Origin: Actinomycetes bacterium | Lineage (GTDB): Bacteria; Actinomycetota; Acidimicrobiia; Acidimicrobiales; Palsa-688 | Assembly: GCA_021828475.1 (NCBI GenBank) | Contig: JAJZIY010000036.1 | Coordinates: forward strand, 1-32,524 | Reading direction: 5' to 3' | DNA: 32,524 nucleotides | Part shown: positions 30,611-32,524 of the stretch, one piece after another | Layout: every line of letters starts with the position of its first letter | Numbering within the stretch: the first letter of the stretch is position 1 | Program-made: the position numbers and the translations under genes | The notes under the pieces: generated by a model | What the model saw: only the letters and a program-made list of their open reading frames with translations | What the model was told of the DNA's origin: nothing | The model's database searches: none

Positions 30611-31330
30611 ATGAGCGACCTGGACCTCAACAGGCGGGTGGTCGTCGTGGACGACGACCCCTCGGTGCAAGAGGTGGTGCGCGCCTACCTGGAGCGGGAC
30701 GGCTTCCTCGTCTACGTCACGAGCACCGGCGCAGACGGGCTGGCCACGGCAGAACGCGTCCAACCGGCCCTGATGGTGCTCGACCTGATGCTGCCGGACA
30801 GGCCGGGCGAGGACGTGGCCAGGGAGATCAGGGCGCGCTCCGACGTACCCCTGATCCTGCTCACAGCGAAGGCCACCGAGGACGAGCGCATCGGAGGCTT
30901 GGCCCTGGGCGCCGACGACTACCTGACGAAGCCGTTCAGCCCACGGGAGCTCGTGGCGCGAGCCCACGCCGTGCTGCGGCGGTCACAGCGCGTGGAAGTC
31001 CCACTCGTCGAGGTGCTCAGTTACGACGGCGGTGCGCTGCAGATAGACACGGTCGAGCACGAAGTGCGCCTGCGCGGGGAGCCCGTGGAGCTGACGCGCG
31101 CCGAGTACCGGCTGCTCACAACCCTGGCCCGGTACCCAGGCCGGGTGTACACCAGGGCAGAGCTAGTCCACCACGTGCAGGGCTACGACTACGAAGGCTA
31201 CGAGCGGACCATGGACGCGCACGTGAAGAACCTGCGCAAGAAGATCGAGCCCGACCCGCGCCACCCCCGTTACGTCGAGACGGTGTTCGGCACGGGCTAC
31301 CGGCTCGCCCGCTCGTTGGCCAGGACCTAG
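30611..31330 (+). CDS. OmpR-family response regulator
   Basis: A 239-aa regulator. The receiver domain (9-122) has VVDDDPS, phospho-acceptor Asp58 in LMVLDLMLPD, LLTAK and YLTKPFSPREL. The winged-helix output domain (about 140-235) ends MDAHVKNLRKKIEP...VETVFGTGYRL. It differs clearly from the other regulator in the window. ATG 30611 lies 19 bp after the csoR stop; the frame is open further upstream inside csoR but the domain starts here. It forms a pair with the kinase that follows after 7 bp. Confidence 0.94.
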   Translation: MSDLDLNRRVVVVDDDPSVQEVVRAYLERDGFLVYVTSTGADGLATAERVQPALMVLDLMLPDRPGEDVAREIRARSDVPLILLTAKATEDERIGGLALGADDYLTKPFSPRELVARAHAVLRRSQRVEVPLVEVLSYDGGALQIDTVEHEVRLRGEPVELTRAEYRLLTTLARYPGRVYTRAELVHHVQGYDYEGYERTMDAHVKNLRKKIEPDPRHPRYVETVFGTGYRLARSLART

Positions 31331-31337
31331 CCCGCCC

Positions 31338-32524
31338 ATGAGATGGCTCGGCATCCGGGCGCGGCTGGCTGCGTCCCTGGTTGCCGTCGCCGTCACCGCC
31401 GTTGCGCTGGCCGCACTTATCGGCAACCTTGGCCTCGGGCCGCGGCTGAGCCAGGCGGCTCGTGCCAGGCTGGCCGACGAAGCCTCTCATCTGGCGTCTG
31501 TGGCGGCCGCCGTCTACGAGGGTTCGGGGACCTGGGACGCCGAAGCCAGAGCTGAGCTCGCCCACCTGGCGGCGCTGGACGGTCTGCGCGTCGAACTGGA
31601 GGTGCCGGGACAGCCGGCGCACCGCTCGGTCCCCGTCCCGGCAACTGCGAGCGCGCTGGCCAAGGTGAGGGTTCACCATGACGTGGTGGCGACGGTGGTG
31701 GTCTGGGACACCAGTGGGCGCCTTCTCAGCGCTCAGGACAAGCAGCTGCGCGGGTCGCTCGACCGTCTGCACCTGCTGGCCGCTGCGGTGGCCGCGCTGG
31801 TTGCTCTCGTGGTCGCCCTCCTGCTCGCCGGGTCCCTCTCGAAGCCCCTGCGACGTATACGCGCGGTGGCCGAGCGCCTCGGGCGTGGCGAGATGGCAGC
31901 ACGCGTCGGTCCTGTCGCAGAGCCCGAGGCGAGCGCCGTCGGACGCGCTCTGAACCGTCTGGCCGAGACGCTCGCCCGCGAAGAAGAGCTGCGCAAGGAG
32001 AGCGTGGCCGACCTCGCCCACGAGCTGCGAACCCCGGTCAACGGCCTGCTGGCGCGCATAGAGGCGGCCCAGGACGGTTTGCTGCCCACCGACGGCAACC
32101 TGTCAGCCATGCATGCCGAGGCCGTGCGCCTGACCCGTCTGCTCGACGACCTGACCCGGTTGGCCGACGCAGAACGCCCCGGGTTGCTCGTTGAGATGGT
32201 CGCCCTCGACCTGGCGGGCGTGGCAGCCAGCGTTGCGACGGCCTTCGAACCGCGCTTCGCTGCTGCCGGTATCGCGTTCCGTCGTCAGTACTGCCCGGCA
32301 TGGGTCGTCGGCGACTCGAGACGCCTCGAGCAGGTCGTCGCCAACCTGCTGGCCAACGCGCTGGCCTATACCGAGCAGGGAGGCCAGGTCGCGCTCGGCG
32401 TCGGGGTGGAGGCTGCAGGAGCGTACGTCGAGGTCTCCGACACGGGAGTCGGCATTGCGTCGGAGGATCTGCGCCACATCTACACGCGCTTCTGGCGTGC
32501 GGACCGATCGCGCTCACGCGCCAC
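31338..32524 (+). CDS. Sensor histidine kinase, cut by the window end
   Basis: Partial: 395 codons are visible and the frame is still open at the last base. TM1 covers about 8-29 and TM2 about 142-163, with a 110-residue external sensor domain lacking a Met or His cluster. HAMP follows (164-215), then the H-box SVADLAHELRTPVNGL (His near residue 229), the N-box VVANLLANALAYT and G1 VSDTGVGIA. The G2 box and the end lie beyond the window. It is the partner of the response regulator directly upstream and the last visible gene of the SHOCT-csoR operon. Confidence 0.92.
   Translation, partial: MRWLGIRARLAASLVAVAVTAVALAALIGNLGLGPRLSQAARARLADEASHLASVAAAVYEGSGTWDAEARAELAHLAALDGLRVELEVPGQPAHRSVPVPATASALAKVRVHHDVVATVVVWDTSGRLLSAQDKQLRGSLDRLHLLAAAVAALVALVVALLLAGSLSKPLRRIRAVAERLGRGEMAARVGPVAEPEASAVGRALNRLAETLAREEELRKESVADLAHELRTPVNGLLARIEAAQDGLLPTDGNLSAMHAEAVRLTRLLDDLTRLADAERPGLLVEMVALDLAGVAASVATAFEPRFAAAGIAFRRQYCPAWVVGDSRRLEQVVANLLANALAYTEQGGQVALGVGVEAAGAYVEVSDTGVGIASEDLRHIYTRFWRADRSRSRA

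Noticed and set aside
1-32524. CRISPR arrays, tRNA or rRNA genes
   Set aside because: Looked for regularly spaced repeats, tRNA-like cloverleaf segments with a CCA end and rRNA motifs; none was found by eye.

Overview
The window is very GC-rich (most third codon positions are G or C), with many GTG starts, 4-bp GTGA/ATGA gene overlaps and actinobacterial-type gene sets: AhpC with an LCAC resolving site, AhpD, an IS1182-family element, CsoR, MprAB-like two-component genes and a spinster-like MFS protein. I infer a high-GC Actinomycetota chromosome, possibly Acidimicrobiia, but no rRNA or other taxonomic marker is present. No tRNA, rRNA, CRISPR or phage structural genes were seen.

Layout. 1-2.0 kb: a stand-alone amino-acid adenylation enzyme convergent with a stand-alone carrier protein. 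2.3-4.6 kb: a peroxide-defence locus, oxyR divergent from ahpC-ahpD. 4.59-6.42 kb: a complete IS1182-type insertion sequence whose end coincides with the ahpD stop codon. 6.46-8.8 kb: a NatA/NatB-like ABC exporter. 8.8-9.5 kb: a less GC-rich, palindrome-rich gap and a tiny Cys/His protein. 9.5-11.2 kb: a nitronate-monooxygenase-like flavoprotein. 11.4-15.6 kb: two divergent MFS transporters, the second co-transcribed with a MerR regulator and preceded by a well-formed MerR-type promoter.

15.6-20.5 kb is the most unusual part. Two adjacent minus-strand genes encode proteins that start with the LQR-x-x-GN-x-A signature seen in cargo or toxins of extracellular contractile injection systems (eCIS). 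One carries a glycerophosphodiester-phosphodiesterase-like domain. The other has a Cys-His-Gln arrangement suggestive of a papain-like fold. The pair is bracketed by decayed genes: a frameshifted methionine aminopeptidase on one side, and a frameshifted P-loop kinase abutting a frameshifted peptidase-E-like gene on the other. This looks like an island of transferable effectors in a decaying neighbourhood.

20.6-26.5 kb: a response regulator, a kinase with a Met-rich sensor loop and a MacB-type ABC transporter, all on the minus strand, divergent from a secreted Met-rich protein; the shared promoter holds direct repeats on a helical period. 26.7-32.5 kb: a copper/thiol-type locus. A minus-strand operon (DoxX-like, CcdA-like, membrane-anchored redoxin, glutaredoxin-like) diverges from a plus-strand operon (SHOCT membrane protein, CsoR, response regulator, histidine kinase cut by the window edge). 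Two CsoR-type operators lie between them.
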